From positions 1-41,255 of the forward strand of contig QZJT01000065.1 in the NCBI GenBank assembly GCA_003597935.1: a stretch of DNA of 41,255 bases, written 5' to 3'. The position numbers and the translations under genes were made by a program. Shown here one piece after another: positions 28,786 through 37,413 of this stretch. The notes under the pieces were generated by a model that saw only the letters and a list, made by a program, of their open reading frames with translations, ran no database searches and was not told where the DNA came from. The stretch comes from Phycisphaerales bacterium (GTDB lineage Bacteria; Planctomycetota; Phycisphaerae; UBA1845). Every line of letters starts with the position of its first letter. Within the stretch, counting starts at the first letter, position 1.

Positions 28786-29952
28786 ATGGCGGTGCGTGCC
28801 GAAAAGAACAAACCCGCCGGCAAGCGAATCCTGCTCAACGTCGCGGCCGGGGTCGGGCTGCTGGCGGTGGTCGTGCTGCTGCTGGTGTGGCTGGCGGGGG
28901 GGTTTCATCCGAAGATTGACTCCATGGCCGGCTGGCTGGCGAGCGAAGGGGGCGCCGGGGGCGAAGGATCGCCCGCGGGGCAGGGCGGGCCGCCCAGCGC
29001 CGGCGCTCCGCTTCCGCCGGGAACGGCCACCGCGAAGGTCACACTCCGCAAAGTACCCCACATCGAGACGGCCGTGGGGACGGTGCGGGCGGTTCACGAG
29101 ATGGCGCTGGCCTCCAAACTGCTCGCCAAGGTTGTCGAGGTACACGTCACGGCCGGGCAGCGGGTTTCGGCGGGCGAGGTGCTGGTTCGCCTCGACGCCG
29201 AGGACCTGGCGGCACGGCTGGCGCAGTCGGAGTCGGCGGCGGCCGCGGCGCGGGCAGCGCGGGACCAGGCCCGGATCGAGTTCGACCGGGTCAAGGGCCT
29301 TCTGGAGCGCCAGGCGGCATCGCAGATCGAGTGGGACCGCGTGCAAAGCGCGCTGAAGGCGGCTGAAGCGGAATTGCAACGGGCGCAGCAGAGCGTCACC
29401 GAGTCGCGGACGGTGCTGAGTTATGCCACCATCGCGGCGCCGATCGACGCAGTGGTGATCGACAAACGGGTATCGGCCGGCGACACGGCCGCGCCGGGCC
29501 AGGTACTGCTGACGCTCTTCGACCCCACGCACATGCAGCTTGTCGCCAGCGTGCGGGAATCGCTGACGCAGCGGCTGAGAGTCGGTCAGACCATCGGCGT
29601 GAGGATCGACACGCTCGGCTACCCGTGCGACGGACGGATCAGCGAAATCGTGCCGGAGGCGGAGGCCGCCAGCCGGTCGTTCCTGGTAAAAGTGACGGGG
29701 CCGTGTCCGCCAGGGGTCTATTCGGGCATGTTCGGCCGGCTGCTCATTCCGCTCGACGAGGAGTCCGTGCTGGTGGTGCTGCGCTCGGCCGTGCGGCGGG
29801 TGGGGCAACTCGATCTCGTGATGGTGGTGCAGGACGGGCGGATGCTGCGGCGGGCGGTAAAGCTCGGCCGCACGTTCGACGACGAGGTCGAGGTGCTGTC
29901 GGGCCTGCGCGAGGGCGAGGCCGTCGTCGAATCAGCCGTCGAGGGCGCGTGA
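28786..29952 (+). CDS. RND efflux periplasmic adaptor (membrane fusion protein)
   Basis: The 388-aa HlyD/AcrA-type adaptor links an RND pump to an outer-membrane channel. It has an N-terminal membrane anchor (about residues 15-38), a Gly/Pro linker, and the first half of the barrel-sandwich (VRAVHEMALASKLLAKVVEV, VTAGQRVSAGEVLVRLD). An Ala/Glu-rich alpha-hairpin follows (about 140-210), then the return lipoyl half (TIAAPIDAVVIDKRVSAGDT, PGQVLLTL), a beta-barrel, and a membrane-proximal domain ending AVVESAVEGA. CCGGAG precedes the ATG. The next gene starts 4 bp after its stop, so the two are co-translated. No outer-membrane factor gene is in the window. Confidence 0.92.
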   Translation: MAVRAEKNKPAGKRILLNVAAGVGLLAVVVLLLVWLAGGFHPKIDSMAGWLASEGGAGGEGSPAGQGGPPSAGAPLPPGTATAKVTLRKVPHIETAVGTVRAVHEMALASKLLAKVVEVHVTAGQRVSAGEVLVRLDAEDLAARLAQSESAAAAARAARDQARIEFDRVKGLLERQAASQIEWDRVQSALKAAEAELQRAQQSVTESRTVLSYATIAAPIDAVVIDKRVSAGDTAAPGQVLLTLFDPTHMQLVASVRESLTQRLRVGQTIGVRIDTLGYPCDGRISEIVPEAEAASRSFLVKVTGPCPPGVYSGMFGRLLIPLDEESVLVVLRSAVRRVGQLDLVMVVQDGRMLRRAVKLGRTFDDEVEVLSGLREGEAVVESAVEGA

Positions 29953-29956
29953 ACCG

Positions 29957-32900
29957 ATGGCCAGTGACCCACAACCATCCGCGGGCGCGCCGCATCACGG
30001 ATTCACCAACGCGATCGTCCACGCGTTCGTTCACTCGAACCTGTCCATTGTGCTCATCCTGCTGGCCGCGGCCGTGGGCGTGGCGGCGCTGACGGTCACG
30101 CCGCGCGAGGAAGAGCCGCAGATCGTCGTCCCGCTGGCGAACGTCTTCGTCGATTTCCCCGGCCACTCGGCGGCCGAAGTCGAGCAACTCGTCGCCACGC
30201 CGCTGGAGAAGCTGCTCTTCGAGATCGACGGCGTCGAATACGTCTACTCGATGTCGCGCGAAGGGCAGGCGGTCATCACCGTGCGGTTCTACGTAGGGCA
30301 GGACCGCGAGCGCAGCCTGGTCAAGCTGTACAAGCGCATCGACGAACACGCCGACGTCGTGCCGCCGGGTGTGACCGGCTGGGTTATCAAGCCGGTCGAG
30401 ATCGACGACGTGCCGATCGTCACGCTGACGCTGACCAGTGCCACGTCGGATGAGTTCGTGCTCCGCCGGGTGGCGGAGGAGATGGTGCAGCGGCTGTCGG
30501 CGGTCGAGGACCTGTCGCGGGCGTACGTGATCGGCGGACTGCCGCGCGTGGTACACGTCTATCTCGACCCGGCCGGGATGCAGGCGTACGGCGTGTCGCC
30601 GCTGACGATCCAGCGGGCCATCGAGGCGTCGAACGACGCCCAGGACGCCGGACGAATCGTGCGGCTGGATCGCGAATTACGCATCGAAGCAGACGGGCGG
30701 GTTACGCGGCCGGAGGAGCTGCGCGAACTGGTCGTCGCGGTGTCCGGCGATCGGCCCATTTTCCTGAAAGACGTCGCAAACGTCGTCGATGGCGCGGCCG
30801 AGGTCGATCATTACGTGCGGCACGGCTGGGGGCCGGCGCGCGGATTCGAGGATCACGAGGGTGCGCCGGGCTCGGTTGTGGGGGGCGCGGCCGTCAATCA
30901 CTCCAGCGGGCCGCCAGTTTCACCGTCCCAACTCTTCAGCGAGCCGCGGGCTTCAGCCCGCGCGGAGGTTCTGACGGCCAACCGTGTAGGAACCGCGCAG
31001 GACGAGAGCGGCTCGGTACTGAGCGATACTGCGATCGACCGTGCGGATGAGCGCAATGACGACACGTCCATCGGCGCGGGAAATCGTGTTGAGCAGCGGG
31101 ATGCCATTGCGGAGTCCGATGCCGCCGCTGAGTCGGCGACTCCGCGCGGGCTGAAGCCCGCGGCTCGCTTTTCGGATTCCACCCCGGCGGTGACGATCGC
31201 CATCGCGAAAAAGAAGGGCACCAACGCGGTCTCGGTCAGCCGGCGGATTCTGGCGGAGGCGGAGTCGCTGAATCGGCAGCTTGTGCCCGACGACGTCGAG
31301 ATGATCGTCACCCGCAACTACGGCCTGACCGCCAACGACAAGGTCAACGAACTCGTCGAGGCATTGGGTGTGGCGATCTTCATCGTCATCGCGCTGCTCA
31401 CGCTGGGGCTGGGATGGCGGGAGTCGCTGATCGTCGCGCTGGCGGTGCCGGTGGTGTTCGGCCTCACACTGACGGTCAATCTGCTCTTCGGATACACGAT
31501 CAACCGCGTAACGCTCTTCGCGCTGATCCTGTCGCTGGGCCTGCTGGTGGACGACCCGATCGTAGACGTCGAGAACATTTCACGGCACTTCCGCATGCAC
31601 CGGCGCGCGACAAGGCGGATCGTGCTCGAAGCCGTCGCCGAGATCCGCCCGCCGCTGATCACCGCCACGCTGGCCGTCATCGTCTCGTTCCTGCCCATGT
31701 TCTTCATCACTGGCATGATGGGGCCGTACATGCGGCCGATGGCGCTCAACGTGCCGGTGGCGATGGTCATGTCGATGGTGGTGGCGTTTACCATCACGCC
31801 GTGGCTGTCGTATCACGTGCTGCGGCGCAAGTACGGCGGGGGGGGGGAGGTGGCCGGGGCGGCGGGCCGGCCGGACCCCGCGGTGTCGCCGGGGGCGTCC
31901 GCTTCGTCGGCAGGCGCCGCCGACGGTGCGGTCGCCGATCCGCACGACGTCGGCGATGTGAAAGAATCTCCGCTGTACCGCTTCTTCTATCCGCTGATGG
32001 CGCCGCTGCTGCACTCGAGGGCGAAGGCGTGGGCGTTCCTGCTGGTGATGGGGGCGCTGACGCTGGCGGCGTGCGGGCTTGCCGCCACGCGGCACGTGCC
32101 GCTGAAGATGCTGCCCTTCGACAATAAGAACGAACTGCTGCTGGTGATCAACATGGACGAGGGCACCACGCTGGAACGCACCGACGCCTGCGTGCGCGAT
32201 TTCGAGGCGTACCTGCAGGGCGTGCTCGAGGTGACGGACTACGTGTCCTACGTCGGCCTGGCGTCGCCGATGGATTTCAACGGGCTGGTGCGGCAGTACT
32301 ACCTGCGGCGTGGCGACAACGTCGCTGAAATGCGAATCAACCTGGTCGGCAAGAAGAGCCGCTCGATGCAGAGCCACGCGATCGGCCTGCGGCTGCGCGA
32401 CGATCTGACGGGCATCGCCGAGCGGCACGACGCCAGGCTCGCCATCGTGGAAGCCCCCCCCGGGCCGCCGGTCGTCGCGAGCATCGTCGCCGAAGTCTAC
32501 GGGCAGCCGGACCACTCGTATGAGGACTTGCAGGTTGCCGCCGCGACGGTCCGCGCCAGGCTCGAACGTGAGCCGGGCGTGGTGGACGTCGACGATTCCA
32601 TCGAGGCGGACCAGACGCGGCTCGTCTTCGTGCCCGACAAGGAGAAGGCGGCGCTGAACGGCGTATCCGTCGCACAGATCGTCGCCACGGTCCGCGCGGC
32701 CGTGGACGGCGCGGGCGCGGGGACCGTGCAGGCGCCGGACGAGCGGAACCCGCTGCTCATCGAGCTGCGCCTGCCGCGGCCGCTGCGCTCCAGCGCGGCG
32801 GACCTGGGGCAGATTCACGTCGAAGGCTTCAACGGACGGCTTGTTCCGCTGGCGGAGATCGGACATTGGGAGCAGGACGTCGCCGACAAGACGATCTATC

Positions 32901-34042
32901 ACAAGAACATGAAGCGGGTGGCATACGTCTTCGCCGAAACAGCCGGGCGACCGCCGGCGGACGCCGTGGTGGACATCCAGGCGGATTGGCGGGTCGGCGA
33001 TTCGCCGGTGCAAAGGGGATCCGCGCAATCAGGCACTGCTCCTGAGCCGCGGGCTTCAGCCCGCGCGGACGGCGACAGCGAGCCGCCGGCTTCAGCCCGC
33101 GCGGCCGGCACCAGCGAGCCGCCGGCTTCAGCCCGCGCGGACGGCGACAGCGAGCCGCCGGCTTCAGCCCGCGCGGACGGCGACAGCGAGCCACGGGCTT
33201 CAGCCCGCGCGGATGTTCCTCCTCAGGCAGGTGTACAATCAGCGCAAGACCCATCATCGATTCAACCGGCGGAATCCGCAGCCGAGCCGGATCATTCTGC
33301 GGAATCCGAAGCTGAATCGACGTTCGCGACTCCGCGCGGGCTGAAGCCCGCGGCTCGCTTGGAGCGCGTCGGCAGCGGCTGGGTTTCATCGGCGTCGCCG
33401 AAGCCGGTCGCCGGGCGCACGTTCCTTTCGAACGGCGGCGACGTGGCGTGGGATCTGCCGCCCGGCATCGACGTCGACTTCGCCGGCGAGGGCGAATGGA
33501 AGATCACGCTAGACGTCTTCCGCGACCTGGGCCTGGCCTTCGCGGCCGCGCTGGTGGGCATCTACATTCTGCTGGTGGCGCAGACGGGCTCGTTCATGAT
33601 CCCGGTCGTCGTCATGCTGGCGATCCCGCTGAACGTGCTCGGCATCATGCCCGGCTTCTGGCTGCTGAACGCGGTAGCCGGCGGTACCGTGGGGGGTTAT
33701 GCCGACCCGATCTTTTTTACCGCCACCGGCATGATCGGCATGATCGCCCTGGCCGGCATCGTCACGCGTGACGCGATCATCCTGGTGGACTTCATCCACC
33801 TCTCGCAGGCCCGCGGCCGGTCGCTGTTCGACGCCATCATGGAAAGCCGCGTCGTCCGCCTGCGCCCCATCCTGCTGACCGCCGGGACTGCGATGCTCTC
33901 CGCCGCCCCCATCGCCATCGACCCGGTCTTCTCCGGCCTGGCCTGGTCGCTCATCTTCGGCCTCTTCGCGTCAACCGTGTTCACGCTGTTCGTGATCCCG
34001 ATCACGTACTGGCTGGTGTATGAGAAGGGGATGAGGGCATGA
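29957..34042 (+). CDS. RND efflux permease carrying two translated REP-flanked insertions
   Basis: This proton-driven AcrB-type pump subunit is 1,361 aa against the usual 1,020-1,100. The N-terminal transmembrane helix and porter domain are normal. The TM4 proton relay LGLLVDDPIVDVENI is near residue 531 (407 in AcrB), and the TM10 region reads GIVTRDAIILVDF. The extra length comes mainly from two hydrophilic inserts at about residues 292-410 and 1015-1150. They lie in matching loops of the two porter halves, and REP palindromes there are read as SEPRASARAE and TPRGLKPAARF. A Gly/Ala-rich loop also separates the halves. No frame is broken, so the pump may still work if the loops are tolerated. 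The gene ends in an octamer repeat. Confidence 0.92.
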   Translation: MASDPQPSAGAPHHGFTNAIVHAFVHSNLSIVLILLAAAVGVAALTVTPREEEPQIVVPLANVFVDFPGHSAAEVEQLVATPLEKLLFEIDGVEYVYSMSREGQAVITVRFYVGQDRERSLVKLYKRIDEHADVVPPGVTGWVIKPVEIDDVPIVTLTLTSATSDEFVLRRVAEEMVQRLSAVEDLSRAYVIGGLPRVVHVYLDPAGMQAYGVSPLTIQRAIEASNDAQDAGRIVRLDRELRIEADGRVTRPEELRELVVAVSGDRPIFLKDVANVVDGAAEVDHYVRHGWGPARGFEDHEGAPGSVVGGAAVNHSSGPPVSPSQLFSEPRASARAEVLTANRVGTAQDESGSVLSDTAIDRADERNDDTSIGAGNRVEQRDAIAESDAAAESATPRGLKPAARFSDSTPAVTIAIAKKKGTNAVSVSRRILAEAESLNRQLVPDDVEMIVTRNYGLTANDKVNELVEALGVAIFIVIALLTLGLGWRESLIVALAVPVVFGLTLTVNLLFGYTINRVTLFALILSLGLLVDDPIVDVENISRHFRMHRRATRRIVLEAVAEIRPPLITATLAVIVSFLPMFFITGMMGPYMRPMALNVPVAMVMSMVVAFTITPWLSYHVLRRKYGGGGEVAGAAGRPDPAVSPGASASSAGAADGAVADPHDVGDVKESPLYRFFYPLMAPLLHSRAKAWAFLLVMGALTLAACGLAATRHVPLKMLPFDNKNELLLVINMDEGTTLERTDACVRDFEAYLQGVLEVTDYVSYVGLASPMDFNGLVRQYYLRRGDNVAEMRINLVGKKSRSMQSHAIGLRLRDDLTGIAERHDARLAIVEAPPGPPVVASIVAEVYGQPDHSYEDLQVAAATVRARLEREPGVVDVDDSIEADQTRLVFVPDKEKAALNGVSVAQIVATVRAAVDGAGAGTVQAPDERNPLLIELRLPRPLRSSAADLGQIHVEGFNGRLVPLAEIGHWEQDVADKTIYHKNMKRVAYVFAETAGRPPADAVVDIQADWRVGDSPVQRGSAQSGTAPEPRASARADGDSEPPASARAAGTSEPPASARADGDSEPPASARADGDSEPRASARADVPPQAGVQSAQDPSSIQPAESAAEPDHSAESEAESTFATPRGLKPAARLERVGSGWVSSASPKPVAGRTFLSNGGDVAWDLPPGIDVDFAGEGEWKITLDVFRDLGLAFAAALVGIYILLVAQTGSFMIPVVVMLAIPLNVLGIMPGFWLLNAVAGGTVGGYADPIFFTATGMIGMIALAGIVTRDAIILVDFIHLSQARGRSLFDAIMESRVVRLRPILLTAGTAMLSAAPIAIDPVFSGLAWSLIFGLFASTVFTLFVIPITYWLVYEKGMRA
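30938..31170. mobile_element. REP-flanked insertion 1 inside the RND gene
   Basis: Inverted copies of the palindrome stand at 30938-30967 (AGCGAGCCGCGGGCTTCAGC...) and 31139-31170 (ACTCCGCGCGGGCTGAAGCC...). They bracket about 171 bp unrelated to the transporter family. The whole 233-bp block is read through in frame. It lies where RND permeases normally have a short porter-domain loop before PAVTIAIAKKKGTNAV. Confidence 0.75.
33044..33360. mobile_element. REP-flanked insertion 2 inside the RND gene, with 36-bp tandem array
   Basis: Five direct copies of the 26-bp palindrome begin at 33044, 33080, 33116, 33152 and 33188, exactly 36 bp apart, with 10-bp spacers CGGCGACAGC or CGGCACCAGC. An inverted copy closes the block at 33329-33360. 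The array encodes a 12-residue repeat, DGDSEPPASARA. The region between array and closing copy is hydrophilic and not conserved in RND proteins. Confidence 0.8.
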
Positions 34043-34128
34043 GCGAACGAGGGGAGGAATAGACGGAAGGTAGGGTCCGTCCGTGTCCGGCTTCCCTAAT
34101 TCCCTAATTCCCTTATTCCCTTACTCCT
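34025..34128. repeat. Octamer tandem repeats at two convergent gene ends
   Basis: On the plus strand, AGGGGATG-AGGGCATG-AGCGAACG-AGGGGAGG covers the RND stop codon (34025-34062). On the minus strand, units AGGGAATA/AGGGAATT cover the proS stop (34092-34128). The same 8-bp unit is found at the end of the ABC/GNAT gene (39095-39130). Confidence 0.75.
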
Positions 34129-35867
34129 CCACTCCCTTCCGCCCGCGGCATCAGTTCGCCCAGCAGCGCAGCGACCATTTCCGCCGCCGCGGCTGGGGCG
34201 ACTTTCCGCGTCTGGCCGTTCCGGCGGGTGTGAATCTCGACGACGCCTTCCTGCAATCCGCGGCGGCCGACGGTGACGCGGACCGGGCAGCCGATCAGGT
34301 CCGCGTCCTTGAACTTGAAGCCCGGGCGGGCGTCGCGGTCGTCCCACAGCGTGTCGACGCCCTTCGCTTCCAGCGCGTCGTGGATTTGCTGCGAGGTCTG
34401 CACCACGTCCGCCTCGCGCACGTCCAGCGAGCAGATCTCGACCTGGAACGGGGCGATCGAGGCGGGCCAGATGATGCCGGCGTCATCGTGACCGGCTTCG
34501 ATGGCGGCCGCCATGATCCGGTTGATGCCGATGCCGTAGCAGCCCATGATCATCGGGTGGGACCGGCCCTGCTCGTCCACGAAGTCCGCGCCCATCGCCT
34601 CCGAGTACTTCGTGCCCAGCTTGAACACGTGGCCCACCTCGATGCACTTCTCGAAGATCAACGGCGATCCGTTCGGGGCGCGATCCCCCGGCACCGCGTC
34701 GCGGATGTCGCCGCTTTCTTTGATCTCGAAGTCGCGCCCGGGGTTGACGCCGCTGACGTGATAGTCGGTGCGGTTGGCGCCGGTGACGGCGTCGTGCATC
34801 ACCGTCACCGCCTGGTCGGCGATGATGCGGGCCTTCAAGCCGACTGGTCCGGCGAAGCCCACCTCCGCGCCGGTCACCTTGCGGATCAGCGCGGGCGACG
34901 CCGGCGCCAGCGCCGCGGCGCCGGCCAGGCGCCGCAGCTTGGCTTCGTTGACGCTGTGATCGCCGCGCACCAGGGCCACCAGCGGCGCGCCGTCGGCCTC
35001 ATAAAGAATCGTTTTGATCATCCGGTCGGCGCTGCAGCCCAGCAGTGTCGTCACCTGCTCGATGGTCGAGTGGCCCGGCGTGTGGATGTCGCGAATCGCC
35101 TCGTTCTTCCCCCCCCCCGCGTCCGGCAGCGGCGCCATTTCCGCCCGTTCCAGGTTGGCGGCGTAGCTGCCGTCCTCGGCCCGCACCAGCCAGTCTTCAC
35201 CGGCCTCGGTGCGCACCGCGAACTCGTGCGAGGCGTCGCCGCCGATCGGACCCGATTCCGCCTCCACCACGATGTAGGGCAGCCCGCAGCGGGCGAAAAT
35301 GTTGCAGTACGCCCGGTACATGTGGTCATACGTTTCATCCAGCCCGCCCGTGCCCTCCTTGGAGGCGTGAAACGAGTAGGCGTCCTTCATCAGGAACTCG
35401 CGCGTGCGCAGCACGCCGCTTTTCGGCCGCGCCTCGCCGCGGAACTTCGTCTGAATCTGGTAGAGATTGACCGGCAGTTGCTTGTAGCTGGTCAGATACG
35501 CCCGCGCGATGTCGGTGACCGGCTCCTCGTGCGTGGGGCCCAGCACCGTGCGCGTGCGCCAGTCGTCGCCGACGCCGTGCAGCCGCAGCAGCACGTCGCC
35601 CATCGCCTCGACGCGGCCGGTCTGCTGCCACCACTCGATCGGGTGCAGGGCGGGCATGTGCAGCTCGATCGCCCCGGCCGCGTTCATCTCCTCGCGGACG
35701 ATGGTTTCGACCTTGCGAAGCGTCCGCAGGCCCAGCGGCAAATAGGTATAAGCCCCGGCCGCCACCTGGCGGATCAGCCCGGCGCGGATCATCAGTTGAT
35801 GGGAGGGCACCACCGCATCGTGCGGCGTCTCCTTCGTCGTCGGGATGAGAAACTTCGTCCATCGCAT
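34113..35867 (-). CDS. proS: Prolyl-tRNA synthetase
   Basis: This class II synthetase (EC 6.1.1.15) charges tRNA-Pro. The 584-aa product has the bacterial layout. Class II motif 1 is around LIRQVAAGAYTYLPLGLRTL, motif 2 follows TVLGPTHEEPVTDIARAYLT and QIQTKFRGEARPKSGVLRTREFLMKDAYSF, and an inserted editing domain runs from about 225 to 400 (TTLLGCSADRMIKTILYEAD). Motif 3 is at MGCYGIGINRIMAAAIE and the anticodon-binding domain follows. The ATG at 35867 gives the family-typical start MRWTKFLIPTTKE; the upstream open frame runs into REP copies and is not used. The last residues GSGGVRE come from an octamer repeat. It is convergent with the RND gene. Confidence 0.95.
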   Translation of the reverse strand: MRWTKFLIPTTKETPHDAVVPSHQLMIRAGLIRQVAAGAYTYLPLGLRTLRKVETIVREEMNAAGAIELHMPALHPIEWWQQTGRVEAMGDVLLRLHGVGDDWRTRTVLGPTHEEPVTDIARAYLTSYKQLPVNLYQIQTKFRGEARPKSGVLRTREFLMKDAYSFHASKEGTGGLDETYDHMYRAYCNIFARCGLPYIVVEAESGPIGGDASHEFAVRTEAGEDWLVRAEDGSYAANLERAEMAPLPDAGGGKNEAIRDIHTPGHSTIEQVTTLLGCSADRMIKTILYEADGAPLVALVRGDHSVNEAKLRRLAGAAALAPASPALIRKVTGAEVGFAGPVGLKARIIADQAVTVMHDAVTGANRTDYHVSGVNPGRDFEIKESGDIRDAVPGDRAPNGSPLIFEKCIEVGHVFKLGTKYSEAMGADFVDEQGRSHPMIMGCYGIGINRIMAAAIEAGHDDAGIIWPASIAPFQVEICSLDVREADVVQTSQQIHDALEAKGVDTLWDDRDARPGFKFKDADLIGCPVRVTVGRRGLQEGVVEIHTRRNGQTRKVAPAAAAEMVAALLGELMPRAEGSGGVRE

Positions 35868-35963
35868 TCGGGCGTGAATACCGCCGCGTCCGCGCTGTGG
35901 CAAGACGAGCCGCGGCCGGCTCGCCGCTTGGGCGGCGTAAGGGAATCGGCGACTGCTCTGAAC

Positions 35964-36065
35964 GAGCCGCGTGGCTTCAGCCTGGCGCCAGGGGAGAAAG
36001 GCGTTCGCGGCGTAAGACTTCACTCACCGCGAGACTCCGCGCGGGCTGAAGCCACGCAGCTCGCT
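35964..36065. repeat. Inverted pair of REP-like copies
   Basis: A partial copy GAGCCGCGTGGCTTCAGCC (35964-35982, running into CTGGCGCCAGG) and a full inverted copy (36034-36065, with CCACGCAG) bracket about 45 bp in the spacer between lexA and proS. Confidence 0.8.
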
Positions 36066-36091
36066 GCCGATACACGATCGCGCACGCGCAC

Positions 36092-36733
36092 TCAGCGTCG
36101 CCGCCGCAGAGGGGCGTACTGCCGCACCACGCCGATCACGACGCCCTGGACCTGGCACTCCTTGGGGTAGATGGGCGGGTAGTTTCCGTTGGCGGGTTGC
36201 AGGCGGATGCGGCCGCGCTCGCGATAGATCGCCTTGAGCGTGTTCTCGCCGTCGGCCAGCGCCACCACGATGTCCCCGTCGCGGACGTCGCTGCGCTGCT
36301 CGACGATGACCACGTCGCCGTCGCAGATGTGCTCGTCGATCATGCTGTCGCCGCGCACGCGGATGGCGATGCGCTGGTGCGGCGTGACGAACGTGCTCTC
36401 CAGATCGAAGGTGTCGCGGTCCTCATACGCTTCGACCGGCATGCCGGCGGCGATCCGGCCCACCAGCGGGATCACCGTCGGCCGGTCCTCGGGGAACTTC
36501 GCCGCCGCCGTCAGCTCCAAAGAGCGTGCCTTGTTCGAGCGGCGCGTGACGAGCCCTTTTCGCAGCAGCGCCTCGACGTGCTCGAACACGGTGATCTTTG
36601 AGATGCCGAGCTGGTCCGCGATCTCCTGCAACGTCGGGGAATAGCCATTCGCCCGCCGGCCGGCGCGGATGCAGCGCATCACTTCCATCTGCCGCGGGGT
36701 CAACGTCCGTGCGTCCGAGTCTGTCTTCACCAT
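36092..36733 (-). CDS. lexA: SOS repressor LexA
   Basis: LexA represses DNA-damage genes and is inactivated by RecA-stimulated self-cleavage. The 213-aa product has the winged-helix DNA-binding domain (LTPRQMEVMRCIRAG, GYSPTLQEIADQLGISKITV) and the S24 peptidase domain. The cleavage site is Ala96-Gly97 in GRIAAGMPV, the nucleophile is Ser130 in RGDSMID, and the general base is Lys167 in TLKAIYRE. The recognition helix (ISKITVFEHVEAL) differs from the enterobacterial form, so its operator is probably not the E. coli box. GGAGA stands before the ATG at 36733. An upstream coding frame runs into its start, and the promoter is probably at 37142-37170. Confidence 0.95.
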   Translation of the reverse strand: MVKTDSDARTLTPRQMEVMRCIRAGRRANGYSPTLQEIADQLGISKITVFEHVEALLRKGLVTRRSNKARSLELTAAAKFPEDRPTVIPLVGRIAAGMPVEAYEDRDTFDLESTFVTPHQRIAIRVRGDSMIDEHICDGDVVIVEQRSDVRDGDIVVALADGENTLKAIYRERGRIRLQPANGNYPPIYPKECQVQGVVIGVVRQYAPLRRRR

Positions 36734-37076
36734 GGTTCGTCTCCACGAAGCCCGCCAGTCCCGACGGCCCGGTCACCGTCGGCGGCAGCACACCCAGGCC
36801 CAGCAGCAGCCGCAGCGCCCGGATGCGCTGCGCCGAGGCCAACAGTTCACGCAACTCCCGCGCCGCTGCCTGGACCATCCTTCGACCGGCGCCCGCGGCC
36901 GCCGGTCGGCGCGGGCCCGGCCACGCGACCCGGCTCAGCCGGACGCGGCCCTGCTGGTCCACGCGGCCGCACAGCGCCGTCCGATACGATCCGCCCGGTC
37001 CGAAAACGCAGATCGGCGTCTCGTCGTGCTCCCGACTCCGTTCGCCCTGCGCCGCGTCATCCCTGACGTGCTCCAT
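36423..37076 (-). CDS. Coding frame upstream of lexA that overlaps its start
   Basis: From an ATG at 37076 the first ~115 codons (MEHVRDDAAQGERSREHDE, TPICVFGPGGSYRTALCG, RVAWPGPRRPAAAGA, LRELLASAQRIRALRLLLG) show very high GC at third positions, as in real genes here. There is no stop before lexA; the frame continues 310 bp inside lexA, where this bias is lost, giving 217 aa in all. The likely real product is the first part, with its end obscured by a frameshift, a sequence error, or a genuine long overlap. No known domain is recognised. It follows the promoter at 37142-37170 and would be co-transcribed with lexA. Confidence 0.4.
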   Translation of the reverse strand: MEHVRDDAAQGERSREHDETPICVFGPGGSYRTALCGRVDQQGRVRLSRVAWPGPRRPAAAGAGRRMVQAAARELRELLASAQRIRALRLLLGLGVLPPTVTGPSGLAGFVETNHGEDRLGRTDVDPAADGSDALHPRRPAGEWLFPDVAGDRGPARHLKDHRVRARRGAAAKRARHAPLEQGTLFGADGGGEVPRGPADGDPAGGPDRRRHAGRSV

Positions 37077-37141
37077 TGCACTCGTCCCACAAAGCCCCAA
37101 CCGACCGACGCCGGTAGCGTTTGAGCTTTGTTTGGTGTATT

Positions 37142-37170
37142 AGTGTAGCCTAACATCGGGCTAACGTCAA
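37142..37170 (-). promoter_or_regulatory. Putative lexA promoter with palindromic operator
   Basis: On the minus strand TTGACG (37170-37165) and TACACT (37147-37142) are separated by 17 bp. The spacer contains the inverted repeat TAGCC-N8-GGCTA (37146-37163), overlapping the -10 edge, where a repressor would block polymerase. It stands about 410 bp before lexA and 65 bp before the upstream frame. Confidence 0.55.
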
Positions 37171-37413
37171 TCCCGACTTTCGCCTTTTTCTCGACCCGCC
37201 TCGCCCGTGGACTCGCGGGATTCTGGCGCATTTTCTGCGCCGACACGGCTGCCGCGGCTGAAATCCGGGTCGCGGTCACCCGCTTTGTCGCCTCGGCCTC
37301 TGCATATAGAGCGCACCTGCACGAGACCCCCAACATACTGGGTGATTGCAACACAGCCGACCAACGCCCGCCTGTCCGCCGTAGGCGTGGCACGCCGCAG
37401 CGGCGCTGGCGGG

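Noticed and set aside
33044-33213. CRISPR-like array (five repeats with regular spacing)
   Set aside because: The spacers are only 10 bp and nearly identical, the period is 36 bp in phase with the transporter reading frame, and no cas gene is present.
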